13,436 nucleotides of DNA from Ardenticatenales bacterium (GCA_030667645.1 DAOUVM010000025.1:1-13436), one strand, 5' to 3'. Numbered from the stretch's first letter, positions 1 to 6,359 are shown. Notes: generated by a model not told the origin, from the sequence alone. Made by a program: numbers and translations.

Positions 1-507
1 ATCATATCTCCTCCGTTTTGGGAGGTGCAACCAGCGGCGAACGCGCCTTTTTCAAACCTGTTCCCGTTATCGTCTGACACGCGCCAACCTAAAGACGACT
101 TTCATGGGAGAACAGCCCCAGATGTCCGGTCACCCGCAGTTTGCCACTGGCCTAGAGGGAGTATCTCCCTGGCGCAGCGCCCGGTGGGCCAGCCGAAACT
201 CTGCCCGGAAATACCTTGTACATGGCTCACGAGGCGGGTTCAGTCACGGTCTCTGACGGATGGAGGCCAATTCGTGCACGCCTGGCCGAGACGGCAGACT
301 CGAAGTGATGTAGGATATCGCCTGTTCCCTCACGACTCCCGGTTGAGCGAGAGCAGTCTACCATACGCATGGAAGGAGCGCAAACCGGCCGGTGGGAGTG
401 TCGAAAGACAGACATGGCGCCTCGCTTGTTTTTCCACACTCTCCGTCTGCCTGGTTGCTCCGTTCAACGACGTGTGGGACAATGTAACCAATGGGAGGCA
501 TCGAGAA
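1..507. other. Gene-free upstream region with one strong hairpin
   Basis: I recognise no gene here. A frame in phase with the next gene stays open from about 25, but its translation has no recognisable domain and an uneven, Arg/Ser/Pro-rich composition. The next gene has its own Shine-Dalgarno sequence and start at 508, so I treat the open stretch as chance. The clearest structure is a nested hairpin. Positions 144-150 pair with 181-187 (seven pairs, one G-U). Inside it, AGGGAG at 156-161 pairs with CTCCCT at 165-170 over a TAT loop. A weaker hairpin of five pairs lies at 10-25. None of the riboswitch consensus sequences I checked (cobalamin, TPP, T-box) fits. Confidence 0.45.
455..483 (+). 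promoter_or_regulatory. Possible sigma70 promoter of the DUF1786 gene
   Basis: TTGCTC at 455-460 and GACAAT at 478-483 are separated by 17 bases. Transcription would start near 490, just before the GGGAGG ribosome binding site (493-498) of the gene starting at 508. Both boxes deviate from consensus, so this is tentative. Confidence 0.4.
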
Positions 508-1647
508 ATGAAGGCATTGACAGTAGATATCGGCACCGGGACTCTGGACATCTTTCTGTACGATTCCGATCTGGACCTGGAAAACGGAATCAAGCTGGTT
601 GTCCCGTCCCCCACCATGGTGTTCCACAACCGCATCCGCCAAGCGACTCGCCGGGGAGAGCCGGTGTTAGTCACCGGTCGGCTGATGGGCGGCGGGCCGG
701 TGAGTTGGGCGGCAACCGATCATCTGCGCGCCGGCTGCTCTCTGTATGCCACACCGCCTGCGGCCCGCACGTTTGACGACGACCTGGAGGCCGTGCAGCG
801 CAAAATGGGAGTCACACTGGTGAGTGACGATGAGGCGGCCGCTCTTGGCGAGGGCGTAGTGCGGTTGGAACTGCGGGATTTTGACTATCATGCGATCAAA
901 GCCGCTCTAGCGAGATTCGGCCATCGACTGGACCCTGATGTTCTGGCGGTGGCTGTTTTCGACCACGGTGACTCGCCTCCCGGCTATTCGGACCGCCAGT
1001 TTCGTTTTGACTATCTGGATCGACGCATACGGGCGCGGAACAGGCTGAGCACCTTTGCATTCCGGGCCGAAGACGTGCCTTCTGTCATGACCCGGCTGCA
1101 AACAGTGGCCGAGTCGGCGCAGGAGCTGGACCTCCCGCTAATGGTGATGGACACTGCGCCGGCGGCGGTGCTTGGCGCCACGCTGGACCCACGCGTAGGT
1201 TCCCGGGAACAGCTCATGGTTGCCAATATCGGCAACTTTCACTGCCTGGTATTCCGTCTGGGTCCGGCCGGTATTGAAGGGGTTTTTGAACATCACACCG
1301 GCGAGGTGACCGCGCAACGGCTGGACGATCTGGTCGAGGGTTTGATGGAGGCGAGACTGACACATGCCGAGGTGTTTGACGAAAAGGGGCATGGTGCGCT
1401 CTTGTATAACCGTACCCCCATGGCCTGGCCGGCCGATGATTATGGTGTCGTCGTCACCGGCCCGCGACGCAGCATGATGCGTTCGAGCCGCCACCGGCCG
1501 TACTTTGCGGTCCCGTATGGTGATATGATGCTGACGGGTTGCTTTGGCATGCTGCGAGCGCTGCCAGATGTGTACCCCGAGTTCGCGGAACCGATTCTGA
1601 GCTCGTTGGAGGGAGCACCAGGCCGGCCGCCATGGGAATTGCGGTAG
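508..1647 (+). CDS. DUF1786-type protein with an ASKHA-like nucleotide-binding pattern
   Basis: The 379-residue product resembles DUF1786 proteins. Some of these carry the old label 'pyruvate formate-lyase activating enzyme related', but their function is not established. The N-terminus (residues 5-18) has the VDIGTGTLDIFLYD pattern, a glycine-rich phosphate-1-like loop as in actin/sugar-kinase/Hsp70 folds. A second loop, VANIGNFHCLVF, lies near residue 245, and a TGCFGML segment lies near the C-terminus. There is no signal peptide or membrane segment, so it is probably cytoplasmic. I chose ATG 508 because GGGAGG at 493-498 lies nine bases upstream and the conserved motif begins directly after it; the frame upstream has no domain. 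Family assignment is from memory of motifs. Catalytic activity is unknown. Confidence 0.75.
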   Translation: MKALTVDIGTGTLDIFLYDSDLDLENGIKLVVPSPTMVFHNRIRQATRRGEPVLVTGRLMGGGPVSWAATDHLRAGCSLYATPPAARTFDDDLEAVQRKMGVTLVSDDEAAALGEGVVRLELRDFDYHAIKAALARFGHRLDPDVLAVAVFDHGDSPPGYSDRQFRFDYLDRRIRARNRLSTFAFRAEDVPSVMTRLQTVAESAQELDLPLMVMDTAPAAVLGATLDPRVGSREQLMVANIGNFHCLVFRLGPAGIEGVFEHHTGEVTAQRLDDLVEGLMEARLTHAEVFDEKGHGALLYNRTPMAWPADDYGVVVTGPRRSMMRSSRHRPYFAVPYGDMMLTGCFGMLRALPDVYPEFAEPILSSLEGAPGRPPWELR

Positions 1648-1983
1648 CTAGCGCCCATCGCAAAGCACTCAAGAAAAGCAGCTTTCTGTTCTGAACGGTG
1701 AATCAAGTGTTGAACGGCCACAGCGATGCCAGGTTGCTCTCAGGCAAGCACAAAAAGGGTTCGAACCGAACGAGATGCGCACTCTTGGATTGGCGCCGCG
1801 GCTAGCTAGGCGAGATACCCATGTCCAAGGTTCTGCACCGGCGCGCTGGAATTGGGATGCCCGGCGGCTTGCGGACGAGATTCCTTTCGTCATCTCTCAG
1901 GCGTCCCCCAACGCGACCGATCGACGTGGGGGGCGGCTGGGTGGCGACCATCACATGAGCGTTCACGACGAGTGACTGTCGTG
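1648..1983. other. Intergenic spacer, nothing recognised
   Basis: This 336-base spacer shows no convincing gene, promoter or terminator. GGTTCGAACC at 1758-1767 is a perfect ten-base palindrome that mimics a tRNA T-loop, but its flanks do not pair as a T-stem and no acceptor stem follows. A weak A/T-rich hairpin near 1672-1688 lacks a T-run. A seven-codon mini-ORF including its stop (ATG 1955 to TGA 1975) ends eight bases before the next start codon. It could be a leader peptide or chance. Confidence 0.4.
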
Positions 1984-3741
1984 ATGGATCCGAAGCGACT
2001 GGGCTATCAACTGGCTGTGCGGGACTTTCGCCGCGCACGGCGCAGCGCCGACCTGGAACGACTCATCGCGAAACTGACCGGCCGGCCGGCCGATCTGCTC
2101 TCCTACGAGGATGTGCGCACGAGGCTCAAGGCCGGGGGGGGGACAGCCAGGGGACTGCAAGAGATCCCTCTGGACGCCATTGCGGGGAGCGTGGGGCGCT
2201 ATGCCGAGTTCTCCCGCAGCTTTCTCCCTCGCCGGGACAGCGCCGAGGACCGGTGGGCGCGCGTCAAGGCGCGGGTGACGGACATGAAGGGATGGCCGCC
2301 CATTGAGGTCTATATGATTGGCGGTGTCTACTTTGTGCTTGATGGCAATCATCGTGTATCCGTGGCGCGCCAGTTGGGCGTACCCACTATTCGGGCAAAT
2401 GTGACCGAGGTGCACACCAGGGTCCCTCTGTCGCCGGATGTCGGACCCGACGAGTTGATCGTCAAGGCCGAGTATGCCGGCTTTCTCGAAAGAACTCGCC
2501 TGGATGAGCTGTATCCGGACGAGGATTGGACGGTGACCGCCCCAGGTCGATACGGCCTATTGGAGGCTAGCATTGAGGCGCACCGCCGCTTTCTAGAATC
2601 TGGAGAGCGGCGAACGGTTTCCAGCAAAGAGGCGGCGACTCACTGGTATGACATGGCCTACCGGCCGGTAGCTGAGATCATACGCCGACGTGGGGTACTG
2701 CGCGATTTTCCTGGCCGCACCGAGACTGACCTCTACCTCTGGCTCGGCCAGCACCAGGCGGAACTAGAGGCGTCGTTGGACTGGAAGATTGACCTCGCCG
2801 AAGCGGTGGTGGACCTGGCGAGTGAGTATGGTGACCGGCCTGGGCGACGGGTCGCGCGGGCGGGAAAAAGGCTCCTGGACGCCGTGATCCCTGCTGGCCT
2901 GGGTCCCGGGCCGCCGCCAGGGCATTGGCGCGAAACCTGGGCGTTGGAGCCAGACGGCGACCAGGTTCTCTTTCAAGACCTCCTGGTCCCTCTCAGCGGC
3001 GATAGAGATAGCTGGCGCGCGCTGGAACAGGCCCTGGAGATTGCCGGCCGCGAGGGTGGCCAACTGCGCGGTCTTTATGTCGTAGCGAACGAGTCAAAAG
3101 TGAACGGTGAGAGCGCCCTGAAGGTACAGGCACGCTTTGATCGCCGCTGCAAGAGAGCAGGGGTGCCGGGGCATCTCGCGATCCGAGCCGGCAAGGTGGC
3201 GCATCAGGTGTGCCGGGGTGCCAGGTGGGCCGATCTGGTTGTGCTGAGATTGGCGCACCCTCCTGCGCCGCATCCGATTGCTCGTCTGGGATCCGGGTTC
3301 AGGACATTGGTGCGGCGCTGCCCCCGGCCGGTCCTCGCGGTGCCGGGAGAGGTCTCTCGCTTTGAGCGTGCTCTACTGGCGTATGATGGCAGCCCCAAGG
3401 GGAACGAGGCGCTCTTTATCGCTTCCTACCTCGCCGGCCGCTGGAACACCGCGCTGACGGTGGTCACGGTAGTTGATGAAAGAGCTGCGTCAATGCATCG
3501 GGACGCGCTGGCACGGGCGCGGCAGTATCTGGAGGTGCACGGCGCCGATAGTGGGCGGATTCGGTTCGTTAAGGAACGGGGACGAGTCGCAGATGTGATC
3601 CTGAATCTGGCTCGCGAACACGCCGTCGATCTGCTCGTGATGGGAGGGTACGGCTTTAGCCCGCTGGTGGAAGTGGTGTTGGGTAGTGCGGTGGACCAAG
3701 TGCTGCGCGAGAGCAACCGGCCGGTACTGGTCTGTCGCTAG
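1984..3741 (+). CDS. ParB-like domain fused to two universal stress protein domains
   Basis: The product is 585 residues from ATG 1984. Residues 100-140 contain FVLDGNHRVSVARQLG, the hallmark of ParB/sulfiredoxin-like nuclease-fold domains. The middle (about 215-300, with YRPVAEIIRRRGVLRDFPG) resembles DUF4032-type segments. Residues 328-455 form a degenerate UspA-like domain. Residues 459-585 form a canonical one, starting RALLAYDGSP and ending in the ATP-binding pattern G-x2-G-x9-G-S (G554, G557, G567, S568), followed by a typical RPVLV strand. Roles of USP domains in stress survival are known for the family. What the ParB-like part does here, whether DNA, nucleotide or kinase-like activity, is not evident. 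No membrane segments are visible. The start is uncertain: GTG 1981 directly precedes it, the frame is open back to 1852, and no strong Shine-Dalgarno sequence is present. The upstream extension has no recognisable domain. Confidence 0.8.
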   Translation: MDPKRLGYQLAVRDFRRARRSADLERLIAKLTGRPADLLSYEDVRTRLKAGGGTARGLQEIPLDAIAGSVGRYAEFSRSFLPRRDSAEDRWARVKARVTDMKGWPPIEVYMIGGVYFVLDGNHRVSVARQLGVPTIRANVTEVHTRVPLSPDVGPDELIVKAEYAGFLERTRLDELYPDEDWTVTAPGRYGLLEASIEAHRRFLESGERRTVSSKEAATHWYDMAYRPVAEIIRRRGVLRDFPGRTETDLYLWLGQHQAELEASLDWKIDLAEAVVDLASEYGDRPGRRVARAGKRLLDAVIPAGLGPGPPPGHWRETWALEPDGDQVLFQDLLVPLSGDRDSWRALEQALEIAGREGGQLRGLYVVANESKVNGESALKVQARFDRRCKRAGVPGHLAIRAGKVAHQVCRGARWADLVVLRLAHPPAPHPIARLGSGFRTLVRRCPRPVLAVPGEVSRFERALLAYDGSPKGNEALFIASYLAGRWNTALTVVTVVDERAASMHRDALARARQYLEVHGADSGRIRFVKERGRVADVILNLAREHAVDLLVMGGYGFSPLVEVVLGSAVDQVLRESNRPVLVCR

Positions 3742-4054
3742 GCATGGTGGCCAAGGAACAAGGGGGAACGGCGTGCTGTCCATTTTCCGATGCCCTCTAT
3801 ACCACGAGGCGCCGGGGATGCGGGCGGCCGAGCAGTGCGGGCGTGTTGAACTCACCTGTATGATCAACCGGCGATCGAGCCAAGTCGATCGTGGCGCCTG
3901 CTCGGACGCCACCCCCAATGGGGTCCGGGTCCCTTTCCCGGCTCCGGTGGTCGTAGGGCTGGGATTCGAACCCGATCTGGGACACTCGGGCAAGAGCGCC
4001 GCGTCCCTGACGCGGCCGGACGGCCGCAACAGGGCGAAAAGGCAGAGAATGGAA
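3742..4054. other. Hairpin-rich spacer around a tRNA remnant
   Basis: No protein gene is supported. The spacer is dense in inverted repeats. CGATCGA (3872-3878) pairs with TCGATCG (3885-3891) over a six-base loop. ACCCC (3911-3915) pairs with GGGGT (3920-3924). GCCGCG (3998-4003) pairs with CGCGGC (4011-4016). GCGGCCG (4012-4018) pairs with CGGCCGC (4021-4027). Part of this structure is the tRNA-like remnant listed separately. None of the hairpins is followed by a T-run on either strand, so they are not obvious terminators. Confidence 0.45.
3948..4016 (-). pseudogene. Degenerate tRNA remnant (3' part with CCA)
   Basis: Reading the minus strand, positions 3975-3959 form a T-arm with the invariant loop TTCGAAT, and CCCTACG-A-CCA (3958-3948) looks like the 3' acceptor strand, discriminator and encoded CCA. 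Upstream lies a hairpin with a six-pair stem (or five, counted as an anticodon stem) and loop TCAGGGA (4010-4004), which recalls Leu-CAG or Pro anticodon arms. A CGCTC/GAGTG mini-stem resembles a long variable arm. However, no D-arm exists, the T-stem TCGGG/CCCAG has a mismatch, seven extra bases separate variable arm and T-arm, and the only candidate 5' acceptor strand (CGTCAGGG, with one bulge) lies inside the anticodon-like loop. I therefore call it a truncated or decayed tRNA, possibly a relic of integration at a tRNA 3' end, not a working tRNA. Confidence 0.4.
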
Positions 4055-4083
4055 TTGCGTTTGCCTGCCCGGCGTGCTACAAT
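4055..4083 (+). promoter_or_regulatory. Sigma70 promoter placing the start site at the ATG
   Basis: TTGCGT at 4055-4060 and TACAAT at 4078-4083 are 17 bases apart. Seven bases after the -10 box is position 4090, the A of the next gene's start codon. The mRNA would then be leaderless, which fits the absence of a Shine-Dalgarno sequence before that ATG. Confidence 0.6.
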
Positions 4084-4089
4084 CTGGTC

Positions 4090-4560
4090 ATGAGTCGCCC
4101 ATCTGAATCAACTCGTCCGACCCTGAATCTGAGCCTGGGGCTCTTGATTGGCGGCGGCGCCTGTGTGTCCATCTCTATATGGGCTGATGCCATCGGCCTC
4201 GATCTGACGCCTGGATTCGGTCTGATGCAGACACTGGGGCTGTTGGTTGGCATTACCATGATCACGGGAGCCGGTTTTGCGTTGGTGATACGGTGGCGGC
4301 CGCCTGGCCGCAAGGGATCGTTGCTTGCCGACGTGGGGGTACGAATGGGACTGACCGGCCTGCTGGCCTGCTACGTTGCTGGTCTGGCCGACATGATTGG
4401 AGTGGGGACCCATCGGGGTCCAGGCTTTACGCGGCCGTTCCTTGGCCCCCTTCAGTTGGGCGGATTTGCGATTGGCTTGCTGATCCTGGGTGTGGGGCTC
4501 TTGATGTATTGGCTGGGCAATCGGGCCGAGGCGCCGGAGCCGGACAGTCCGGAAACATAG
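4090..4560 (+). CDS. Small four-helix membrane protein of unknown function
   Basis: The 156-residue product has four hydrophobic stretches long enough to span a membrane, at about residues 13-33, 45-68, 84-104 and 122-142. An Arg-rich loop (RWRPPGRKG, 68-76) follows the second helix, suggesting that side faces the cytoplasm. The acidic tail (EAPEPDSPET) comes after the last helix. I recognise no family motif or catalytic residue. The gene has its own promoter and appears to be translated from a leaderless mRNA. It ends two bases before the -35 box of the ribozyme/glnA promoter, so the two units are compact but separately initiated. Reality as a gene is supported by the promoter, the coherent membrane topology and uninterrupted coding. 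Function cannot be assigned. Confidence 0.7.
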   Translation: MSRPSESTRPTLNLSLGLLIGGGACVSISIWADAIGLDLTPGFGLMQTLGLLVGITMITGAGFALVIRWRPPGRKGSLLADVGVRMGLTGLLACYVAGLADMIGVGTHRGPGFTRPFLGPLQLGGFAIGLLILGVGLLMYWLGNRAEAPEPDSPET

Positions 4561-4561
4561 T

Positions 4562-4590
4562 TTGTGGTTTGGATGTGCTCTTGTTATAAT
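4562..4590 (+). promoter_or_regulatory. Sigma70 promoter of the ribozyme-glnA transcript
   Basis: TTGTGG at 4562-4567 and a perfect TATAAT at 4585-4590 are separated by 17 bases. Transcription should start near 4597, about 30 bases before the predicted ribozyme cleavage site. The promoter begins directly after the stop codon of the membrane-protein gene. Confidence 0.75.
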
Positions 4591-4612
4591 CCCGCCAGCA
4601 CAATAACAACTG

Positions 4613-4819
4613 AATAGGGAACGGCAGCGCAAGGCCCTTGTCTGGCACAAGGGTGACGAGGTGGAGGTTCCCACCCGCTCGGGTGGGCCGACTCTGTCGG
4701 AAAATCGAATGATCAGCGGATGCCTCCAGGGTTTGCCACGCCCCTAGCTGTTCCGCGTAGAATGAGCGACTGGACAAACCCCCTGGCAACAGGGTAGACA
4801 AAACCGGTCGTAGTGGCCG
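4613..4819 (+). ncRNA. glmS ribozyme: glmS-class self-cleaving ribozyme/riboswitch
   Basis: The segment carries the conserved core of the glmS ribozyme in order. The predicted cleavage junction is A4626|G4627 in AGCGC. P2 is CCCTTGT (4635-4641) with ACAAGGG (4647-4653), followed by the invariant GACGAGG (4655-4661). P2.1 is TGGAGG (4662-4667) with CCTCCA (4723-4728). ATCGAA (4704-4709) and AGCGGATGCC follow. P3 is GGG at about 4729-4731 with CCC at about 4742-4744. The P3.1 pseudoknot is GCCAC (4735-4739) with GTGGC (4813-4817). CGACTGG (4767-4773) pairs with CCGGTCG (4804-4810). P4 is CCCTG/CAGGG (4781-4794) with a GCAA tetraloop, flanked by ACAAACC and ACAAAACC. GGGAAC (4617-4622) can pair with GTTCCC (4667-4672) as P1. 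Known members bind GlcN6P as a cofactor and cleave their own mRNA. Two extra hairpins (4670-4687, 4688-4700) are inserted before ATCGAA. The usual GCGCC and GGCGG strands read GCGCA and AGCGG here, which shortens P2.2. The downstream gene is glnA, not glmS. Confidence 0.92.
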
Positions 4820-4869
4820 TCGCTAGATGACGTTGCTAAACGCGGAGCGTTCCCAAGATTTGTTTGTGC

Positions 4870-4896
4870 AAGCACGCCTCCAGGCGTGCTTCTTTT
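4870..4896 (+). terminator. Intrinsic terminator or attenuator before glnA
   Basis: AAGCACGCCT (4870-4879) pairs perfectly with AGGCGTGCTT (4882-4891), or eight pairs around a TCCA loop, followed by TTCTTTT. It lies between the ribozyme and the glnA Shine-Dalgarno sequence, which starts eight bases after the T-run. A terminator here would stop the ribozyme transcript before glnA unless it is regulated. No other promoter is evident between it and glnA. Confidence 0.75.
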
Positions 4897-4903
4897 ATGT
4901 CCC

Positions 4904-4915
4904 AAGGAGGTGGAG
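4904..4915 (+). promoter_or_regulatory. Strong ribosome binding site of glnA
   Basis: AAGGAGG (4904-4910) lies five bases before ATG 4916 and fixes that start over an in-frame GTG at 4886, which would sit inside the terminator. GAGGTGGAG (4907-4915) exactly repeats ribozyme bases 4658-4666, so this site could pair with the ribozyme strand CCTCCA at 4723-4728 or with the copy in the terminator. Confidence 0.85.
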
Positions 4916-6250
4916 ATGGACAAGGAGCAACTGCTAGAACGGGTCAGGGCAGACTGTGTTGTTTTTGTCAGCCTGCAGTTTACCGACATCATGGGGGTAA
5001 TCAAGAGCGTCACCATCCCGGTCGGAAGGCTGGCGGAGGCCCTGGAGCGAGGCGTCTGGTTTGACGGCTCCTCCGTCCAGGGGTTCGCTCGTATCCAAGA
5101 GGCGGACATGTTCCTGGTACCAGATCCGAGTACGTACCGCGTCCTCCCCTGGAGTAGCCAAGATCGGTTACGTGCGCGCATCCTGTGCGGTGTGCATGGC
5201 CCAGATGGCGAACCATTCAAGGGAGACCCGCGCGCGGTGCTAAAGAGAGCAGTGGCGCGAGCGGCGGAGATGGGGCTGGTCTTTAACTGTGGGCCAGAGT
5301 TGGAATTTTTCTTGTTCAACGACAATGGGCGAGGAGCGATCCAGCCGGTGCCCAATGACGTGGGAGGGTATTTTGACTTTTCTCCACGTGACACGGCCCA
5401 GGTCGTGCGGTCAGACATTGTCAAGGCGCTAGAGTCGATGGGGATGGAAGTGGAAGCATCCCATCATGAGGTGGCGGCCGGCCAGCACGAGATCGATTTC
5501 GCGTACGCAGAGGCCGTGACTGCCGCCGATCACTCTGTCAGTTTCAAGTACACAGTCAAGGCGATTGCGGCTACCCATGATCTCTTTGCCACATTCATGC
5601 CCAAGCCGATCTTTGGCGTGAGTGGCTCTGGAATGCACGTGCATCAAAGCCTATCGAGCCCCACCGGGGAGAACCTCTTTCATGACCCGGACGGGCTATT
5701 CGAGCTTTCCGAGATGGCGCTCCAGTTCATTGCCGGTCAACTCCAGCACGCCAGCGCGCTGGCGGCCATCGTAGGTCCTACGGTCAATAGTTACAAGCGG
5801 CTGGTCCCGGGCTATGAGGCGCCTGTTTATGTCTGCTGGGCACAGGTAAACCGATCGGCCCTGATCCGCATCCCACGCTCTTCTCTCGGCCGCGAGGACT
5901 CGGCGAGGGCGGAATTGCGCTGTCCCGATCCCAGTTGCAACCCCTACCTAGCCTTCGCCGTTATGTTGGAGGCCGGGCTGGATGGAATACGCAATAGGAT
6001 GATGCCGCCGCCCCCGGTCACCGATGACGTATACGCGTACTCTCCGGCCGAAATGGCAGAACACAACATCACGACTCTGCCGGGCACTCTCGGGGACGCC
6101 CTAGCCGCTCTGGAGGCGGACAAGGTGATACGTGGAGCGCTCGGTGAGCATGTCTATGAGGTCTTCCATCGGGCCAAATCGGCCGAGTGGGACGAGTACC
6201 GCATTCAGGTAACTGACTGGGAGCGAGAGCGGTACCTGGAGATTCTCTGA
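4916..6250 (+). CDS. glnA: Glutamine synthetase type I
   Basis: The enzyme condenses glutamate and ammonia using ATP to give glutamine and acts in the cytoplasm as a dodecamer. The 444-residue length fits the GSI-alpha class. Motifs visible: FDGSS with catalytic Asp50; ELEFFLF with metal-ligand glutamates (E128/E130); HHEVAAGQHEIDF (183-195); the ammonia-site loop with HVH at 241-243; NSYKRLVPGYEAPVY (291-305) holding the flap glutamate near 301; and RAELRCPDPSCNPYL (331-345). FARI has Arg59, equivalent to the Bacillus residue (Arg62) involved in glutamine feedback. The C-terminus (GEHVYEVFHRAKSAEWDEY) also matches the Bacillus type. There is no NLYDLPPEE adenylylation loop of the enterobacterial type, so control by adenylylation is unlikely. 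The gene lies 96 bases after the glmS ribozyme and 19 bases after the terminator T-run. No terminator is evident after the stop. Confidence 0.97.
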   Translation: MDKEQLLERVRADCVVFVSLQFTDIMGVIKSVTIPVGRLAEALERGVWFDGSSVQGFARIQEADMFLVPDPSTYRVLPWSSQDRLRARILCGVHGPDGEPFKGDPRAVLKRAVARAAEMGLVFNCGPELEFFLFNDNGRGAIQPVPNDVGGYFDFSPRDTAQVVRSDIVKALESMGMEVEASHHEVAAGQHEIDFAYAEAVTAADHSVSFKYTVKAIAATHDLFATFMPKPIFGVSGSGMHVHQSLSSPTGENLFHDPDGLFELSEMALQFIAGQLQHASALAAIVGPTVNSYKRLVPGYEAPVYVCWAQVNRSALIRIPRSSLGREDSARAELRCPDPSCNPYLAFAVMLEAGLDGIRNRMMPPPPVTDDVYAYSPAEMAEHNITTLPGTLGDALAALEADKVIRGALGEHVYEVFHRAKSAEWDEYRIQVTDWERERYLEIL

Positions 6251-6342
6251 CGTCCGAAGGTTGCGGTGCGCTTGGCCGGTGTGCGCGCCGTACGACGGGA
6301 GTGGGGAGGCAGAACCCGTCGGTGCCCAACGCGCAACGCATG

Positions 6343-6351
6343 TGGTATAAT
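6343..6351 (+). promoter_or_regulatory. Extended -10 promoter of the secDF operon
   Basis: TGGTATAAT at 6343-6351 is a perfect TATAAT with the extended TG element. The -35 position (TGCCCA, 6323-6328) is poor, as expected for extended -10 promoters. Transcription should begin near 6358. Confidence 0.65.
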
Positions 6352-6359
6352 TCGCCGGT

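Noticed and set aside
121..300. Possible cobalamin riboswitch because of a GCCACTG segment
   Set aside because: The B12 box and the other conserved blocks are absent or out of order.
25..507. Reading frame open in phase upstream of the DUF1786 gene, suggesting a 540-residue protein
   Set aside because: The extra N-terminal part has no recognisable domain and looks like noncoding translation. The conserved motif starts right after ATG 508, which has its own Shine-Dalgarno sequence and a possible promoter.
1672..1690. Terminator after the DUF1786 gene
   Set aside because: The stem is only about five A/T-rich pairs and no T-run follows.
1750..1775. T-loop-like GGTTCGAACC suggesting a tRNA
   Set aside because: It is a self-palindrome. 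The flanking bases do not form a T-stem, and no acceptor, anticodon arm or CCA is found on either strand.
4108..4801. Long minus-strand frames opposite the membrane protein and ribozyme
   Set aside because: They cross the promoter and ribozyme, have no ribosome binding site and resemble no protein family.
4597..4915. Glutamine riboswitch, RNase P RNA, SRP RNA or tmRNA before glnA
   Set aside because: None of their conserved cores is present, whereas the ordered glmS ribozyme core with matching helices explains the region.
4886..4915. GTG 4886 as glnA start
   Set aside because: It lies inside the terminator hairpin. AAGGAGG five bases before ATG 4916 and the family's N-terminus support the later start.
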